A stretch of 40,827 nucleotides of DNA from positions 1-40,827 of the forward strand of contig NZ_JAAVTO010000020.1 of assembly GCF_013185065.1 (NCBI RefSeq), in the 5' to 3' direction. Of this stretch, positions 39,516-40,827 are shown in pieces; position 1 is the stretch's first letter; each line of letters starts with the position of its first letter. The DNA is from Adlercreutzia sp. ZJ473. Its GTDB lineage: Bacteria; Actinomycetota; Coriobacteriia; Coriobacteriales; Eggerthellaceae. The position numbers and the translations under genes are program-made. The notes under the pieces were generated by a model. That model did not search any database. It was not told the origin of the DNA and saw only the letters and a program-made list of their open reading frames with translations.

Positions 39516-40040
39516 TCACAGGTCGAGCAGGCCGGCCGGGCAGTCGAGCTCGATGCGCCGCGCGTCCTCGTCGATGCTCACGACGAACTCCTCCACGAGA
39601 GGGATGAGCGCGGACGAGCCGTCCGGCCGCGCCACCACGAGCAGGGGCTGCAGCGGGCGGTCCTCCACGACCTCGACCTCGCCCACGTGCCCCGCGCGCA
39701 CGTCATGCACGCTCCACCCCTCCCACGAGGGCAGGTCGGATGCAACGTCGGACGAAGAGAGGTCGACCTCGTCGCGGCGCATGAGGCAGTGGCAGCCCAC
39801 GAGCAGCTCGGCCATGTCGGCGGTCTCGACCTCCTCGAAGAACACGAGCGCCTCGTCCTCGGATCGCGGCACGACGCGCGCGACGGTCACGTCACGCGGG
39901 GCGTCGAGGACCGGCGGCACCAAGGCGACGCGCACGCCCTCGGACAGCAAAAGAGGAAGGCCCGACGCAGCACGTGCGACGAGCCCTCCGTTCAGATTTT
40001 TCGTATGCGCCAACGTGGCGACATCAATCCAGCTGCGCAT
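39516..40040 (-). CDS. rimM: Ribosome maturation factor RimM
   Basis: The 174-residue 16S processing factor binds ribosomal protein uS19 during 30S assembly. The C-terminal PRC-barrel is clear (EGWSVHDVRAGHVGEVEVV, LLVVARPDGSSALIPLVEEFVVSIDEDARRIELDCPAGLLDL). The N-terminal RimM domain is diverged: the usual G-x-x-G motif near the start appears only as HTKNLNGGLVAR. Its ATG directly follows the khpA stop codon. Position between khpA and trmD supports the call. Confidence 0.92.
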   Translation of the reverse strand: MRSWIDVATLAHTKNLNGGLVARAASGLPLLLSEGVRVALVPPVLDAPRDVTVARVVPRSEDEALVFFEEVETADMAELLVGCHCLMRRDEVDLSSSDVASDLPSWEGWSVHDVRAGHVGEVEVVEDRPLQPLLVVARPDGSSALIPLVEEFVVSIDEDARRIELDCPAGLLDL

Positions 40041-40295
40041 CTAGTCGATGAGCTCCACTTCGACGGGAACGCCCGAGCGCGACGCGGCAGCGCGGGCGAG
40101 CGTGCGAATGGCCTTGATGACGCGGCCCTGGCGGCCGATGACCTTGCCGGCGTCCTCTTCGTTGACGCGAATCTCAACGATGACGGCGCCGTCCTCAGCC
40201 TCGTCGGCAGTGATCTCGAGATCCTCCTCGAACTCGATCAAGGGGCGGACGACCACGTCCACCAAGCCCGCGAGATCCTCCGTCAGCTCAGACAT
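40041..40295 (-). CDS. khpA: KH-domain RNA-binding protein KhpA
   Basis: The 84-residue protein is a single KH domain with the RNA-contacting GxxG loop in VIGRQGRVIKAIR, preceded by VIVEIRVNEEDAGK. KhpA works with KhpB/Jag in Gram-positives and lies in the standard place between rpsP and rimM. It follows rpsP after three bases. Confidence 0.95.
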   Translation of the reverse strand: MSELTEDLAGLVDVVVRPLIEFEEDLEITADEAEDGAVIVEIRVNEEDAGKVIGRQGRVIKAIRTLARAAASRSGVPVEVELID

Positions 40296-40298
40296 GGC

Positions 40299-40544
40299 TT
40301 ACGCGTCCTCGCGCGCGCCCTTGAGCAGACGAGCGACGGTGTCGGTGGGCTGAGCGCCGTTGGCGATCCACTTCTCAACCTTCTCCATGTCGAACTTCAC
40401 CGTGGCAGGCTCGGTCAGCGGGTTGTAGCGGCCAACCTCGTCGATGAACTTGCCGTCGCGCGGGGCGCGCGAGTCGGCGACGACGATGCGGTAGTACGGG
40501 CGCTTCTTGGCGCCATGGCGAGCGAGGCGAATCTTAACAGCCAT
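40299..40544 (-). CDS. rpsP: Ribosomal protein bS16
   Basis: The 81-residue 30S protein has the family start [42 protein letters not shown] and the later [22 protein letters not shown] precedes the ATG by nine bases. It is the first gene of the rpsP-khpA-rimM-trmD operon and has a clear promoter about 80 bases upstream. Confidence 0.98.
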   Translation of the reverse strand: MAVKIRLARHGAKKRPYYRIVVADSRAPRDGKFIDEVGRYNPLTEPATVKFDMEKVEKWIANGAQPTDTVARLLKGAREDA

Positions 40545-40626
40545 GAAGTGTGACTCCTTCTAAAAATACTCTCATTCGATATAGGCATGCACTGCTCACG
40601 CAGCACAGCGAAAACAGCAGTTGTTT

Positions 40627-40655
40627 ATTCTACGGCTCCCCTCAGCGTTTTGCAA
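40627..40655 (-). promoter_or_regulatory. rpsP operon promoter
   Basis: On the minus strand TTGCAA (40655-40650), a 17-bp spacer and TAGAAT (40632-40627) precede rpsP with a leader of about 75 bases. The -35 hexamer is the same as that of rplS. Confidence 0.75.
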
Positions 40656-40753
40656 GGGGATTCATCCACATAATAGGCCGCAGGCCGCTTGCGACGTTGC
40701 CGTTAATTTTCATTGCCAGCCGAACACCTGCTCATTTTCGACATCTTTTCTCA

Positions 40754-40781
40754 CACTCAGCCGAACGCGTACGGTTGAGTG
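40754..40781. repeat. Inverted repeat upstream of the rpsP promoter
   Basis: CACTCAGCCG and CGGTTGAGTG form a ten-base-pair stem (one G-T pair) around AACGCGTA. No T run follows on either strand, so it is more likely an operator or the structured end of an upstream transcript than a strong terminator. No gene is visible in 40656-40827. Confidence 0.5.
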
Positions 40782-40818
40782 CGGAGGCCGCAGCGACCCC
40801 GCAGCGGCCCAGCCGATG

Positions 40819-40827
40819 AAAGGAGGT
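40819..40827 (+). promoter_or_regulatory. AAAGGAGGT at the right edge
   Basis: The last nine bases form a perfect Shine-Dalgarno sequence on the plus strand, so a divergent gene may start just outside. The same string is also the reverse complement of the 3' end of 16S rRNA, so an rRNA gene or assembly break cannot be excluded from this window. Confidence 0.35.

Noticed and set aside
40800-40827. 16S rRNA 3' end on the minus strand
   Set aside because: AAAGGAGGT fits the complement of the 16S 3' end, but only nine bases are visible and no spacer or 23S follows toward rpsP; a Shine-Dalgarno sequence explains it equally well.

Overview
The window looks like a chromosomal segment of a high-G+C Gram-positive bacterium, most likely a gut Coriobacteriia (Eggerthellaceae-like). 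This is inferred from very G+C-rich codon use, strong AGGAGG ribosome binding sites, an NADP-type glutamate dehydrogenase with a TTG start, pyruvate phosphate dikinase with its regulator, and the gene order around rpsP/trmD, rplS and dprA. Almost every gene lies on the minus strand; gdhA is the only confident plus-strand gene.

Layout, left to right. (1) 1-2700 is a lower-G+C patch: a large nuclease fusion (DEDDh exonuclease, RecB/Cas4-like PD-(D/E)XK domain, zinc ribbon) that runs off the left edge, preceded by a putative ribbon-helix-helix protein whose upstream region carries three 7-bp repeats spaced exactly 11 bp. A perfect 25-bp palindrome and a five-copy inverted repeat cluster (2663-2981) separate it from the core genome. 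(2) 3256-5784: gdhA and a membrane-anchored protein of unknown function. (3) 5906-8950: a TPP riboswitch followed by a thiamine-binding protein and an HMP/thiamine-precursor ABC transporter (thiXYZ type). (4) 9015-11978: uvrA with a near-consensus SOS box over its promoter, then a 24-codon small ORF. (5) 12343-18438: yraN-comM-dprA-[DUF4160 frameshifted]-DUF2442-trmFO-xerC. (6) 18776-20174: rplS and rnhB. (7) 20299-25636: a nickel-type ABC transporter (nikABCDE) under two GTGTTAC-N13-GTAACAC-like NikR boxes, with a His-rich ATPase. (8) 25807-30742: azlCD, dgt, mtnA and a fic gene. (9) 30873-38359: ppdK with its regulatory kinase/phosphorylase, glyQ/glyS and lepB. (10) 38459-40655: the rpsP-khpA-rimM-trmD operon; trmD carries a large in-frame insertion that contains a near-perfect inverted repeat.

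How it fits together. The classical run rpsP-khpA-rimM-trmD-lepB-rplS-rnhB-yraN-comM-dprA is here split by about 17.7 kb of metabolism and transport genes between lepB and rplS, and rplS accordingly has its own promoter. Regulation readable from the DNA includes TPP (thiamine transport), nickel (nik), DNA damage (uvrA), and probable leaderless transcripts (4774-5784 gene, azlC). The strongest candidates for undescribed biology are the left-edge nuclease/RHH pair and the palindromic element embedded in trmD.
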